A DNA stretch of 64,000 nt from Gallionella sp. (GTDB taxonomy: Bacteria > Pseudomonadota > Gammaproteobacteria > Burkholderiales > Gallionellaceae), in NCBI GenBank assembly GCA_024641025.1, contig JAHEDW010000003.1, positions 1 to 64,000 of the forward strand, given 5' to 3'. The notes below the pieces were generated by a model. The model saw nothing but the letters and a program-made list of their open reading frames with translations, was not told the origin of the DNA and did no database searches. The position numbers and the translations under genes are program-made. Below, piece by piece: positions 18,105 to 27,039 of this stretch (the stretch's first letter is position 1; each line of letters starts with the position of its first letter).

Positions 18105-19241
18105 CTAGGTGATTCTCATGTTTTGAGTTCCGCTCATTACATCCCTGTCTAAGGAATTTTTGCTTTCAAGTTTGATTCGTAAACGCAAATCGTTTACCGA
18201 GTCTGCATTCTTCAGGGCTTCCTCGTAGGAAATTTTCCCGTCTTCGAATAACTTGAACAGTGCGCCGTCAAATGTTTCCATGCCCTGCTCTCGCGACTGT
18301 GCCATCACACCCTTGATCGAGTTGACCTCACCCTTGAATATCAGATCAGCAATTAAGGGAGAGTTGAGCATGACTTCAATCGCGGCAGCACGTCCCTCCC
18401 CATCCTTTTTCGGGATAAGGCGTTGCGATATCAATGCCTTGATATTCAAGGATAAATCCATAAGTAGCTGTGCTCGACGTTCCTCAGGGAAGAAATTGAT
18501 GATCCGATCCAAAGCCTGATTTGCACTGTTTGCATGAAGTGTAGCAAGGCATAAGTGACCGGTTTCGGCGAATGCAACAGCATACTCCATGGTTTCATGA
18601 TCGCGAATCTCGCCGATTAAAATCACATCGGGTGCTTGGCGCAAGGTGTTCTTTAACGCGTTATGCCAAGATTCGGTATCTACGCCAACCTCTCGGTGCG
18701 TAATGAGACAATTTACGTGATCGTGCACATACTCCACTGGGTCTTCGATGGTTATGATGTGCCCATAAGTGTTTCGGTTGCGATGACCGATCATGCCGGC
18801 GAGGGTGGTGGATTTTCCTGATCCAGTTCCCCCGACCACGATCACCAACCCTCGTTTGGTCATCACTATATCCTTGAGTACGGGCGGCATACCCATCTCG
18901 TCTAGGTCAGGTATTTTGGTGGTAATGGTTCGCAGAACCATTCCGACACGTTGCTGCTGCATGAAAACATTGACACGGAACCGGCCAATGCCGTGCGGGC
19001 TGATCGCAAAGTTGCACTCGTGAGTAGACTCGAATTCGGCAGCTTGGCGGTCGTTCATTATGCTGCGGGCCAATTCTTGAGTATGGGCGGAAGTTAATGC
19101 CTGACTTGATACGGGCGTCATTTTTCCGTCCACCTTGAAGGCGGGAGGAAAGCCAGAGGTAATAAACAAGTCAGAAGCATTTTTGCTGATCATGCCACGC
19201 AGCAAGTTGTGTATCAGGTCTGTAGCCTGGTCTCTTTCCAT
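18105..19241 (-). CDS. pilU: Twitching motility ATPase PilU
   Basis: A 378-residue hexameric ATPase that assists PilT in type IV pilus retraction at the inner membrane. It has Walker A VVGGTGSGKSTTLAGMIGHRN, Walker B region PDVILIGEIRD, and the histidine box ETGHLCLATLHANSANQ. It differs from PilT in the EGRAAAIEVMLNSPLIADLI segment and a longer C terminus. It follows pilT by 48 bases on the same strand. Confidence 0.96.
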   Translation of the reverse strand: MERDQATDLIHNLLRGMISKNASDLFITSGFPPAFKVDGKMTPVSSQALTSAHTQELARSIMNDRQAAEFESTHECNFAISPHGIGRFRVNVFMQQQRVGMVLRTITTKIPDLDEMGMPPVLKDIVMTKRGLVIVVGGTGSGKSTTLAGMIGHRNRNTYGHIITIEDPVEYVHDHVNCLITHREVGVDTESWHNALKNTLRQAPDVILIGEIRDHETMEYAVAFAETGHLCLATLHANSANQALDRIINFFPEERRAQLLMDLSLNIKALISQRLIPKKDGEGRAAAIEVMLNSPLIADLIFKGEVNSIKGVMAQSREQGMETFDGALFKLFEDGKISYEEALKNADSVNDLRLRIKLESKNSLDRDVMSGTQNMRIT

Positions 19242-19289
19242 GTTAAAAACTCCTAATGTAGTTCTCTTCAGCTAATGGCTGATAACCTG

Positions 19290-20336
19290 TCAGGCGGCGG
19301 GGAACATATCCTTGTTCATGGCTTTGCTGCGAGCTTCAGCTGAGCTGATGGTATTTGCCTTGACCAGACCGGACAGGCATTGGTCGAGGGTTTGCATGCC
19401 CAAAGCCTGTCCAGTCTGAATGGCCGAATACATTTGTGGTACTTTGGCTTCACGGATGAGATTGCGGATTGCAGGAGTGCATATCATGATCTCATGCGCA
19501 GCCACCCGTCCTGAGCCATCTTTTGTCTTGAGCAGCGCCTGGGAGATAACGGCGCGCAAAGACTCAGACAACATCGCGCGTACCATTTCCTTTTCATCAG
19601 CGGGGAACACGTCAATTATGCGGTCGATAGTTTTGGCCGCTGAACTTGTGTGCAGCGTGCCAAACACCAAGTGGCCGGTTTCAGCAGCGGTCATCGCCAG
19701 CCTTATGGTTTCCAGATCACGCATTTCGCCGACCAGAATAACGTCGGGATCTTCACGGAGTGCACTGCGCAGGGCGTTCTGGAAAGACAGGGTGTGCGGA
19801 CCTACTTCGCGTTGGTTGATAAGGCATTTCTTGCTTTCGTGTACGAACTCGATTGGGTCCTCCACAGTCAGGATATGTCCCATTTCGTGTTCATTGCGGT
19901 GATTGATCATTGCTGCCAGCGTAGTAGATTTTCCGGATCCTGTCGGACCGGTGACCAGCACCATACCGCGAGGATAATCCGAAATCGACTCGAAACTTTT
20001 TGGTGCCTTCAAGTCCTCTAGCGACAAGATCTTGGATGGAATGGTACGCATGACTGCGCCAGCACCGCGATTATGAACGAAAGCATTGACGCGGAAGCGC
20101 GCTAGTCCTGGAACCTCGAATGAGAAATCAACTTCCTTGTTCTCCTCGTAAAACTTACGTTGCCCGTCGTTCATGATGTCATACACCAGCGCATGCACTT
20201 CCTTGTGCTCCATTGCAGGTAGATTAATCCTGCGGATATCGCCATGCACGCGAATCATTGGCGGAAGTCCAGCAGACAGATGCAGGTCGGAGGCCTTGTT
20301 TTTGACACTAAAGGCAAGCAGTTCAGTGATATCCAT
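19290..20336 (-). CDS. pilT: Type IV pilus retraction ATPase PilT
   Basis: A 348-residue ATPase that depolymerises type IV pili and powers twitching. It has Walker A TGPTGSGKSTTLAAMI, Walker B region PDVILVGEMRD, histidine box ETGHLVFGTLHTSS, and the PilT-specific AIRNLIREAK motif near the C terminus. Length is standard. It is divergent from yggS and is the first gene of a pilT-pilU pair. Confidence 0.98.
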   Translation of the reverse strand: MDITELLAFSVKNKASDLHLSAGLPPMIRVHGDIRRINLPAMEHKEVHALVYDIMNDGQRKFYEENKEVDFSFEVPGLARFRVNAFVHNRGAGAVMRTIPSKILSLEDLKAPKSFESISDYPRGMVLVTGPTGSGKSTTLAAMINHRNEHEMGHILTVEDPIEFVHESKKCLINQREVGPHTLSFQNALRSALREDPDVILVGEMRDLETIRLAMTAAETGHLVFGTLHTSSAAKTIDRIIDVFPADEKEMVRAMLSESLRAVISQALLKTKDGSGRVAAHEIMICTPAIRNLIREAKVPQMYSAIQTGQALGMQTLDQCLSGLVKANTISSAEARSKAMNKDMFPAA

Positions 20337-20425
20337 TATAATTGTCCCGGATTTATGATGCGGCCATGACCTCAGTATCCAAATTTCTAGGCCGCGTGGA
20401 TTAGGTAGTTATTGCGCACTGGATT

Positions 20426-21127
20426 ATGACAACAATCGCTTCCAACTTGCAAGCTGTGCGCGACGCCATCGTGGCTGCAGCCAAACTGGCGGGTCGCCAT
20501 GCCGAGGAAGTCAGTTTGCTTGCAGTCAGCAAGACATTTCCTTCCAATGCGGTACGTGAGGCCTATTTGGCCGGGCAGACCCGGTTTGCCGAGAGTTATG
20601 TTCAGGAGGCAATTGAAAAGATCGATAAGCTTCACGGCCTAGACATCGAATGGCATTATATCGGTCCCATTCAAACCAACAAGACTCGTGCCATTGCAGA
20701 AAATTTTTCCTGGGTGCATAGCGTCGATAGATTCAAGATTGCCGAGAGACTTTCTAGACAGCGACCCACCCATTTGCCGCCGTTACAGGTGTGCCTTCAG
20801 GTCAATATCAGCCTGGAGACCAGCAAAAGTGGCGTAGAACCAGATAATGCGGAGCCAATGGCGATTGAAATCTCAAAATTGCCGAATTTGACATTGCGCG
20901 GTTTGATGGCTGTTCCCGCACCAAGCGATGATTTCAACTTGCAGCGTGAATCTTTCGAGCAGTTGAGGAAGCTGCGTGATCGGTTGAATCTGAAGGGTTT
21001 GCAGTTAGATACATTATCGATGGGTATGTCGCATGATTTTTCTGCTGCCATCGCAGAAGGTGCAACAATGGTGCGCATCGGCACAGCAATATTCGGCGAT
21101 CGGATATACCTGAAGGGAGCGACATGA
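20426..21127 (+). CDS. PLP homeostasis protein (YggS/PLPBP family)
   Basis: A 233-residue TIM-barrel protein that binds pyridoxal phosphate without known catalysis and keeps PLP and amino acid pools balanced. The PLP lysine is in LLAVSKTFPS, and WHYIGPIQTNKTR, LMAVPAP and the phosphate site LSMGMSHDFSAAIAEGATMVRIG are conserved. It overlaps proC by four bases, the common yggS-proC-yggT arrangement. Confidence 0.95.
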   Translation: MTTIASNLQAVRDAIVAAAKLAGRHAEEVSLLAVSKTFPSNAVREAYLAGQTRFAESYVQEAIEKIDKLHGLDIEWHYIGPIQTNKTRAIAENFSWVHSVDRFKIAERLSRQRPTHLPPLQVCLQVNISLETSKSGVEPDNAEPMAIEISKLPNLTLRGLMAVPAPSDDFNLQRESFEQLRKLRDRLNLKGLQLDTLSMGMSHDFSAAIAEGATMVRIGTAIFGDRIYLKGAT

Positions 21128-21936
21128 AAATATGTTTCATTGGCGGTGGCAACATGGCCACCGCATTGATAGGCGGAATGCTAAGCAAGGGATTTGTTGC
21201 TTCGGATATTAGCGTGGTCGAGATCATTGCCGAAAATCGCACGCGATTGAAACGTGACTTTGCTGTTCGCACTTTCGAGAATGCTGCCGAAGGAATTGTG
21301 GGCAGCGAGACCATCGTCTTCGCGGTCAAGCCACAACAGATGCGCGAAGTGGCATTGCAGCTTGCACCACAATTGAAAGGCCAGTTGTTGATTTCAATCG
21401 CTGCAGGAACCCGGACAGAAGACTTGGCGCGATGGTTCGGCAGTCAGGCAGTGATACGAGCGATGCCTAACACTCCGGCGTTGATACGGAGCGGCATGTC
21501 AGGCTTGTTTGCTATGCCCTCGGTTAGCGAAGAGCAGCGCGAAAGGGCTCAAAGTATATTGTCAGCAGCAGGTGAGACGTTGTGGTTGACCGACGAAGCC
21601 AAGCTGGATGCTGTTACGGCGATTTCTGGAAGTGGCCCCGCATATGTGTTTTACTTCATAGAGGCATTGCAGCAAGCAGCGCTCGAGTTGGGTTTGGATG
21701 CCGATCAGGCTCGTCAATTGAGCTTATCGACTTTTCTGGGAGCAACCAAATTAGCCGTTGCAAGCCATGAGGACGTAAGCGTTCTGAAAAACCGCGTAAC
21801 TTCTAGGAACGGGACGACCGAGCGTGCCTTGTTGAGCCTTTCAGCCAACAAAGTTGCTGAGCATATTATTCAGGCAGCCAAGGCTGCAGCAGATCGCGCA
21901 CGTGAAATGGGTGACGAGTTAGGTGATGATTCATGA
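21124..21936 (+). CDS. proC: Pyrroline-5-carboxylate reductase
   Basis: A 270-residue enzyme that reduces pyrroline-5-carboxylate to proline with NAD(P)H. The Rossmann start is CFIGGGNMATALIGGM; VFAVKPQQM, RAMPNTPALI and the substrate region AISGSGPAYVFYFIEAL follow, with the C-terminal helical dimer domain. It overlaps the previous gene and precedes yggT. Confidence 0.97.
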   Translation: MKICFIGGGNMATALIGGMLSKGFVASDISVVEIIAENRTRLKRDFAVRTFENAAEGIVGSETIVFAVKPQQMREVALQLAPQLKGQLLISIAAGTRTEDLARWFGSQAVIRAMPNTPALIRSGMSGLFAMPSVSEEQRERAQSILSAAGETLWLTDEAKLDAVTAISGSGPAYVFYFIEALQQAALELGLDADQARQLSLSTFLGATKLAVASHEDVSVLKNRVTSRNGTTERALLSLSANKVAEHIIQAAKAAADRAREMGDELGDDS

Positions 21937-21946
21937 GGATTCAATA

Positions 21947-22513
21947 ATGTTTAGTGAAGCAATCATGTTCCTGCTTGATGTTCTGTTGCAACCTTTTGCG
22001 GCGATATTGTTATTGCGCTTTCATTTGCAATGGCTTCGTGCCCCGATGCGAAATCCGGTTGGTGAGTTTGTAATGGTACTCACTGACTTTGTGGTGCTGC
22101 GCATTCGCCGCTTTGTTCCTCCCATAAAAGGATTGGATAGCGCATCCCTGCTGCTATCTTTGCTGTTTGAAATTCTATATCTTATTGGTTATTTGTGGTT
22201 GCAGGGTTTCCAGTTTCACGGATTTGTGTTGCCCGGCCTGATGTTGTTGGCAATGGTCAAGCTGCTGAAAATCAGTATATATTTACTAATGATGGCGGTT
22301 TTCGTTCAGGCGATTCTGTCCTGGGTGAATCCCTACACGCCGATTGCCCCGTTACTGACATCCATCACCCATCGCTTCCTTCAGCCATTACGCAGGGTGC
22401 TTCCGATGCTAGGAAGCCTTGATTTGTCTGCCCTGTTGCTGATCATTGTCTGTCAATTGATCGTGATTATTCCAGTTCGCATGCTGGAGATAGCTGCGAT
22501 GAATCTGCTCTAA
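21947..22513 (+). CDS. YggT-family membrane protein
   Basis: A 188-residue integral membrane protein with two YGGT repeats: LLRFHLQWLRAPMRNPVGEFVM in the first and VQAILSWVNPYTPIAPLL in the second, each followed by a P-x-R-R segment (LQPLRRVLPMLG). Family members are linked to osmotic or division-related functions but are poorly understood. I chose the ATG at 21947, with GAGGA in front, over the track start inside proC. Confidence 0.88.
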   Translation: MFSEAIMFLLDVLLQPFAAILLLRFHLQWLRAPMRNPVGEFVMVLTDFVVLRIRRFVPPIKGLDSASLLLSLLFEILYLIGYLWLQGFQFHGFVLPGLMLLAMVKLLKISIYLLMMAVFVQAILSWVNPYTPIAPLLTSITHRFLQPLRRVLPMLGSLDLSALLLIIVCQLIVIIPVRMLEIAAMNLL

Positions 22514-22514
22514 C

Positions 22515-22805
22515 ATGCCTTCATGGTATTGCCGAAATGGCGAGATGCTGACCCTGAACCTTCATGTTCAGCCTGGCGCCAAGCGTAATGAAATCGCTGG
22601 ATTACACGGTGGAGCGCTGAAAATTCGTTTGGCTGCACCTCCGGTTGATGGTCGTGCAAATTTAGCTCTGCAGAAATTCATCGCGGATTTGTTTTCAGTG
22701 CCCTTGCGCCGGGTAGAATTGAAACAGGGAGCGCAATCACGCTGCAAGATATTGTCCATCATCGGAAGTAAAGTCGACCCGGAAAAACTTCTGGATAGCC
22801 AGTGA
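22515..22805 (+). CDS. DUF167/YggU-family protein
   Basis: A 96-residue protein with the DUF167 core: LHVQPGAKRNEI, LKIRLAAPPVDGRANLAL and SVPLRRVELKQGAQSRCKILSI. The function is unknown; it usually follows yggT, as here. Convergent with rng, 77 bases apart. Confidence 0.9.
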   Translation: MPSWYCRNGEMLTLNLHVQPGAKRNEIAGLHGGALKIRLAAPPVDGRANLALQKFIADLFSVPLRRVELKQGAQSRCKILSIIGSKVDPEKLLDSQ

Positions 22806-22882
22806 GCTCTGATTCAGCATGTGATCAGACTTGCCTACCGCTTGTTCGTAATTATTGAGACGCGTAACTGGTTTAGAACATA

Positions 22883-24337
22883 CTACATCAAGATAACGTC
22901 GTATTGTTCTTGGCTGTAAAGCGTTTCTACCTGCATCGAAATTGGCTTTGCAATGAAATCTGATAGTTCGGCCAGTGCTTGAGATTCTTCTTCCAAAAAA
23001 AGATCAATGACTTGTTGAGAGGCAAGGATGCGGTATTCGCGTGCGTTGAATTGGCGGGCTTCACGCAGGATCTCACGCAGGATCTCATAACATACTGTTT
23101 GTGCCGTTTTTACTTCCCCGCGGCCTTGACAAGTTGGGCAAGGTTCGCAAAGGACGTGTGCCAGGCTTTCGCGGGTACGCTTGCGAGTCATTTCCAGCAA
23201 GCCCAAAGGTGAAAATCCGTTTACGCTAATGCGAGTGTGATCCCGTGCCAAGGCCTTGTTGAATTCTTCAAGTACTGCGTCGCGATGTTCCTGGGTATCC
23301 ATGTCGATGAAGTCACAAATGATGATTCCCCCAAGGTTGCGCAATCGGAGTTGTCGAGCAATGACTTGTGTGGCTTCCAGGTTGGTCTTGAAAATTGTGT
23401 CATCGAAATTGCGAAGTCCGACAAATCCCCCAGTGTTCACGTCAATTGTGGTCATAGCTTCGGTTTGGTCAATGATCAGATAACCTCCGGATTTCAGATC
23501 AACACGCTTGGATAATGCTTGTTCGATTTCCTCTTCCACATTGTACAAATCGAACAGCGGACGAACACCAGAATAGTGTTCCAATCTATCGGCCGCACTT
23601 GGATTGTAGGCTTGAGCAAACTCCAACATCTTTTGAAATGTACTTCGTGAATCGATCAGGATACGGGTAGTGTCCTCATTGACGAAATCGCGCAACACCC
23701 GCAAGCTGATGTCGAGTTCCTGGTATAACAACTGAGGAGCACTTGCAGTTTTGGCTGCTGCCTGCAAATTGGCCCATAACTTGTCCAGATAGGAGATGTC
23801 AGCCAGAAAATCTGGATCAGCCGTTGTTTCCACCACGGTACGTATGATGTAACCTCCGCTATGTTCCTGTGGTAACGTGTCCATCAGTTTTGCACGCAAT
23901 GCCTCGCGCTGTTCGGGGTTCTCGATTCGCTGCGATACTCCGATGTGTGTCTCTTTTGGTAGGTACACGAGCGTACGCCCGGCAATACTTAGTTGAGTGG
24001 AAAGACGTGCACCTTTGGTACCTATGGGTTCCTTAATGACTTGCACTGGCAGGGTCTGTCCTTCGAACAGGACTTTTTCAATCGGCTTGGCAGTGTCGCC
24101 ATTTACGCTGTTTTCCCAGATGTCAGCTACATGCAGGAATGCAGAGCGTTCCAAGCCGATATCAATGAATGCGGATTGCATTCCCGGTAGAACGCGTAGG
24201 ACTTTGCCGAAATACACATTGCTGACGATTCCTCGGCTGCTGCTACGTTCTATATATACGTCCTGAACTACACCGAGTTGCATCACTGCAACACGTGATT
24301 CTTGTGGGGTGACATTGATCAGTATTTCTTCACTCAT
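22883..24337 (-). CDS. rng: Ribonuclease G
   Basis: A 484-residue endoribonuclease that matures the 5' end of 16S rRNA and degrades some mRNAs. An S1 domain covers residues 35-125 (VYFGKVLRVLPGMQSAFIDIG). The catalytic region has DVNTGGFVG and the metal ligands in CDFIDMDTQEHRD. The Zn-link is CEPCPTCQGRG, of the CPxC type. It has no long RNase E tail. The gene follows maf by nine bases. Confidence 0.97.
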   Translation of the reverse strand: MSEEILINVTPQESRVAVMQLGVVQDVYIERSSSRGIVSNVYFGKVLRVLPGMQSAFIDIGLERSAFLHVADIWENSVNGDTAKPIEKVLFEGQTLPVQVIKEPIGTKGARLSTQLSIAGRTLVYLPKETHIGVSQRIENPEQREALRAKLMDTLPQEHSGGYIIRTVVETTADPDFLADISYLDKLWANLQAAAKTASAPQLLYQELDISLRVLRDFVNEDTTRILIDSRSTFQKMLEFAQAYNPSAADRLEHYSGVRPLFDLYNVEEEIEQALSKRVDLKSGGYLIIDQTEAMTTIDVNTGGFVGLRNFDDTIFKTNLEATQVIARQLRLRNLGGIIICDFIDMDTQEHRDAVLEEFNKALARDHTRISVNGFSPLGLLEMTRKRTRESLAHVLCEPCPTCQGRGEVKTAQTVCYEILREILREARQFNAREYRILASQQVIDLFLEEESQALAELSDFIAKPISMQVETLYSQEQYDVILM

Positions 24338-24346
24338 AAGGAATGA

Positions 24347-24967
24347 TCAAGGTGTCGGGCAGTCAAAGCGATGCAGCAATTGTACGGTCTCGAACAGCGG
24401 CAGGCCCATTACACCAGAATAACTGCCGGAAATGTGTTCGATGAATGCACCTGCGACCCCCTGGATTGCATAACCACCTGCCTTGTCCAGATATTCACGA
24501 TTTAGCAGGTAACGGTGGATGCGGTCGTCACTGAGTTCGGTAAATCGGACTGTGGAGATGGAAAGCGCTGCTTCAACATGTTCATTCATCGCGATTGCGA
24601 CAGCGCTGAGTACCTGGTGCTCGCGGCCAGATAACTGACGCAACATCGATGCGGCTTGTTCGGCGTCAACCGGTTTTCCGAAGATAACACCGCCCAATAC
24701 GACTGTGGTATCCGCGGCCAAAACAGGGAAGGGCGGTAAACCGCGAAATCGAAGCGACCCCCATCCTGCAAGAGCCTTTGCCTTGCAGATTCGCAGCACA
24801 TAGTCTTCAGGATGCTCATCTGGAAGTGGTGTTTCATCTATATCAACTATGCGCCGTGGATCCTGTCGCAGCAGCAACATCTCGAAATTTATTCCTACTT
24901 GCTTTAACAGCTCCCTGCGACGGGGACTCTGCGATGCAAGATAGATACGTGGATGTAATATGCGCAT
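24347..24967 (-). CDS. Maf-type nucleoside triphosphate pyrophosphatase
   Basis: A 206-residue house-cleaning enzyme that hydrolyses dTTP/UTP or modified nucleotides. The Maf signature ASQSPRRRELLKQVG is at residues 12-26, with the ADTTVV and GYAIQGVAGAFI motifs following. Residues suggest the YhdE subgroup. It belongs to the conserved nadD-rsfS-rlmH-maf-rng cluster. Confidence 0.93.
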   Translation of the reverse strand: MRILHPRIYLASQSPRRRELLKQVGINFEMLLLRQDPRRIVDIDETPLPDEHPEDYVLRICKAKALAGWGSLRFRGLPPFPVLAADTTVVLGGVIFGKPVDAEQAASMLRQLSGREHQVLSAVAIAMNEHVEAALSISTVRFTELSDDRIHRYLLNREYLDKAGGYAIQGVAGAFIEHISGSYSGVMGLPLFETVQLLHRFDCPTP

Positions 24968-25023
24968 AAGTAAATTTGTCCCATTTGAAGCACATGATGA
25001 CGAAGAGCAATTTCAACTATGTG

Positions 25024-25494
25024 TTATTCACGGTGATAAGGGTGATTGTGCATCATGCTGTGTGCCCGGTACAACTGTTCGGATAACAATACGCGCACCA
25101 TGGAGTGAGGCAAGGTAAGAGCCGATAATGCCATCAACTGGCTTGCATCGTTCTTGACTGATACATCCAGTCCATCTGCGCCGCCGATAATGAATGCCAC
25201 GTTTTTGCCCTCACGCATCCACACATGCATTTGTTCCGCGAGTTCCTTGGTAGTCAGTTGCTTGCCGTGCTCGTCCATTGCTATGCGAAGACAGTCCTGC
25301 GGCAGTGCAGCGAGAATTCGCTGTCCTTCTGATGCCTTGATCTGCCCTACTGTTTTGCCAGTTGATCGAGGCTCTGGCTTGATCTCCAAAAGTTCGATCT
25401 TGGCTTCGCGCGGCATTCGTTTGGCGTATTCGTCGAAGCCCTTCGTGATCCAGTCAGGCATCTTGTGTCCGACCGAGACTATAATCAACTTCAT
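25024..25494 (-). CDS. rlmH: 23S rRNA pseudouridine-1915 N3-methyltransferase RlmH
   Basis: A 156-residue SPOUT methyltransferase that modifies pseudouridine 1915 of 23S rRNA on assembled ribosomes. The knot region FIIGGADGLD and the C-terminal SALTLPHSMVRVLLSEQLYRAHSMMHNHPYHR are diagnostic. It normally follows rsfS; here the gap is 102 bases. Confidence 0.97.
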   Translation of the reverse strand: MKLIIVSVGHKMPDWITKGFDEYAKRMPREAKIELLEIKPEPRSTGKTVGQIKASEGQRILAALPQDCLRIAMDEHGKQLTTKELAEQMHVWMREGKNVAFIIGGADGLDVSVKNDASQLMALSALTLPHSMVRVLLSEQLYRAHSMMHNHPYHRE

Positions 25495-25596
25495 TAATTT
25501 AATACCTTGACCACGGAAAGTCTGGAATAAAAACCAACATCGAAAATGTGGGAAATCATATGATATTAAAACAATACTATCATGTCATCGCAATGA

Positions 25597-25959
25597 TTAT
25601 ATTGGCGGTTTGGCCAGCTTTGGCCTTGCGGCCTGCGCCTTGCTCCACAACTCCTCCAAGTTATAGTAATCACGGATAGCTGGCTGCATGATATGTACCA
25701 GTACTTCATTTAGGTCGACTAGTATCCACTCACCGCTGTCTTCACCCTCACAACCCATCACTTGTTCGCCCAGTTCTTTCAATTTGACCACTACATTGTC
25801 TGCAAGCGCTTTTGTCTGTCGCTTTGAAGCAGCACTTGCGATGATCATGCGATCGAATAGCGGACTGAGTTTGCTGGTATCGATTACGGTGATGTTGGCC
25901 GCTTTGATGTCTTCAAGGGCATCGACAACGGCTTGAGTTTTTTCTTCTGTAGTCAGCAT
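25597..25959 (-). CDS. rsfS: Ribosome silencing factor RsfS
   Basis: A 120-residue protein that binds ribosomal protein uL14 and blocks subunit joining in starvation. It has VIDTSKLSPLFDRMIIASA, the GEDSGEWILVDLNEVLVHIM core and YYNLEELW. It overlaps nadD by seven bases. Confidence 0.96.
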   Translation of the reverse strand: MLTTEEKTQAVVDALEDIKAANITVIDTSKLSPLFDRMIIASAASKRQTKALADNVVVKLKELGEQVMGCEGEDSGEWILVDLNEVLVHIMQPAIRDYYNLEELWSKAQAARPKLAKPPI

Positions 25960-26612
25960 GTTAAATATAAATGATGTTGTTGAATGTATTCGGCAACCAC
26001 TTTCGGAAGCAGGTAACGAATGCTGCGTCCTTCCGCAACACGGTTGCGGATCAGTGTGGCGGAGATTTCCAGTTTCGGAATCGCCAGTTCTACGATCCCG
26101 CCACAGGCCTGCTGTGACAATGCCTGCACTGTGCAGAGTCGCTGCATAAATTGATTGCGCAATTTTCCGTTGGCACTTTGGATACGCTCTTCAAGGGTGA
26201 AACCGGGTCGGGATCCCACCACGATGTGTGCCAGTTCGAACAATTGCTCCCATTCGTGCCAAGTGTGCAATTGAAGAAATGCATCACCACCCATCAGTAG
26301 GCACAATGGTTGCACTGTTCCCAATTCCATACGCAATTCCCGTAAGGTGTCTACTGTATAGCAAGGTGTGGTCCGATCAACTTCCCGTTCGTCCATCACA
26401 AATGCAGGCTGCTCTGCTATTGCCAGTCTTACCATGGCGCTGCGATGCTTTGCTGATGCCTTAGGCATATCTCGATTCGGTGGCGTACCGGCAGGTATGA
26501 AGCGGATCAACTTGAGTTCCGCAAGCTCCAGCATTTCCTCGGCAAGCCGCAGATGACCGAAATGGATCGGATCAAAAGTGCCACCCAGAATGCCGATGGG
26601 TGTTATTGCCAT
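25953..26612 (-). CDS. nadD: Nicotinate-nucleotide adenylyltransferase
   Basis: A 219-residue enzyme that joins nicotinate mononucleotide with ATP to give deamido-NAD. It has GILGGTFDPIHFGHLRLAEE with the HxGH motif, PAGTPPNRD, and the late ISATLIRNRVAEGRSIRYLLP. The start overlaps the stop of the DUF1761 gene. Confidence 0.97.
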   Translation of the reverse strand: MAITPIGILGGTFDPIHFGHLRLAEEMLELAELKLIRFIPAGTPPNRDMPKASAKHRSAMVRLAIAEQPAFVMDEREVDRTTPCYTVDTLRELRMELGTVQPLCLLMGGDAFLQLHTWHEWEQLFELAHIVVGSRPGFTLEERIQSANGKLRNQFMQRLCTVQALSQQACGGIVELAIPKLEISATLIRNRVAEGRSIRYLLPKVVAEYIQQHHLYLTC

Positions 26613-27025
26613 GCGCCCAGTATTGCGCCGCTAATGGTAAGTGCTAACACCACGTAACCCGCATCGATCAATGTCAGCCAGAACGAGCGCATGGAAAATA
26701 GGTTGCTGACTGCAGTGGGCAGCAGAACGAAAGCAATACCCAGCAGAAATCCTGTCAATGCTGCGTTGAGGATCATGGTTATCTTTGCGGCCGAAAGCAA
26801 GCAAGCCAACGCATAAATTGATATGACTCCTCCCGCATATGATACACCCAGGAATATTCCCAAACCTCCATTGGCCCTTAGGTTGGTGGTACGGTCAGCC
26901 TCGCTGATATGGTTGAGCGACAACCATTTTTTACCTAACAGGAACGGCGCGTACCATAGCCCACCAATGAGAAAATATACGACTGAAGCGACCCATACGG
27001 CTGTGTGGTTTATTTCGAAATTCAT
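26603..27025 (-). CDS. DUF1761 membrane protein
   Basis: A 140-residue protein with four hydrophobic helices. The start NHTAVWVASVVYFLIGGLWYAPFLLGKKWL is typical of DUF1761, and MRSFWLTLIDAGYVVL follows. The function is unknown. It sits between aceF and nadD, overlapping the latter by ten bases, so it may be the head gene of the nadD-rng cluster. Confidence 0.8.
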   Translation of the reverse strand: MNFEINHTAVWVASVVYFLIGGLWYAPFLLGKKWLSLNHISEADRTTNLRANGGLGIFLGVSYAGGVISIYALACLLSAAKITMILNAALTGFLLGIAFVLLPTAVSNLFSMRSFWLTLIDAGYVVLALTISGAILGAWQ

Positions 27026-27039
27026 CCGGCTTTCTTTCC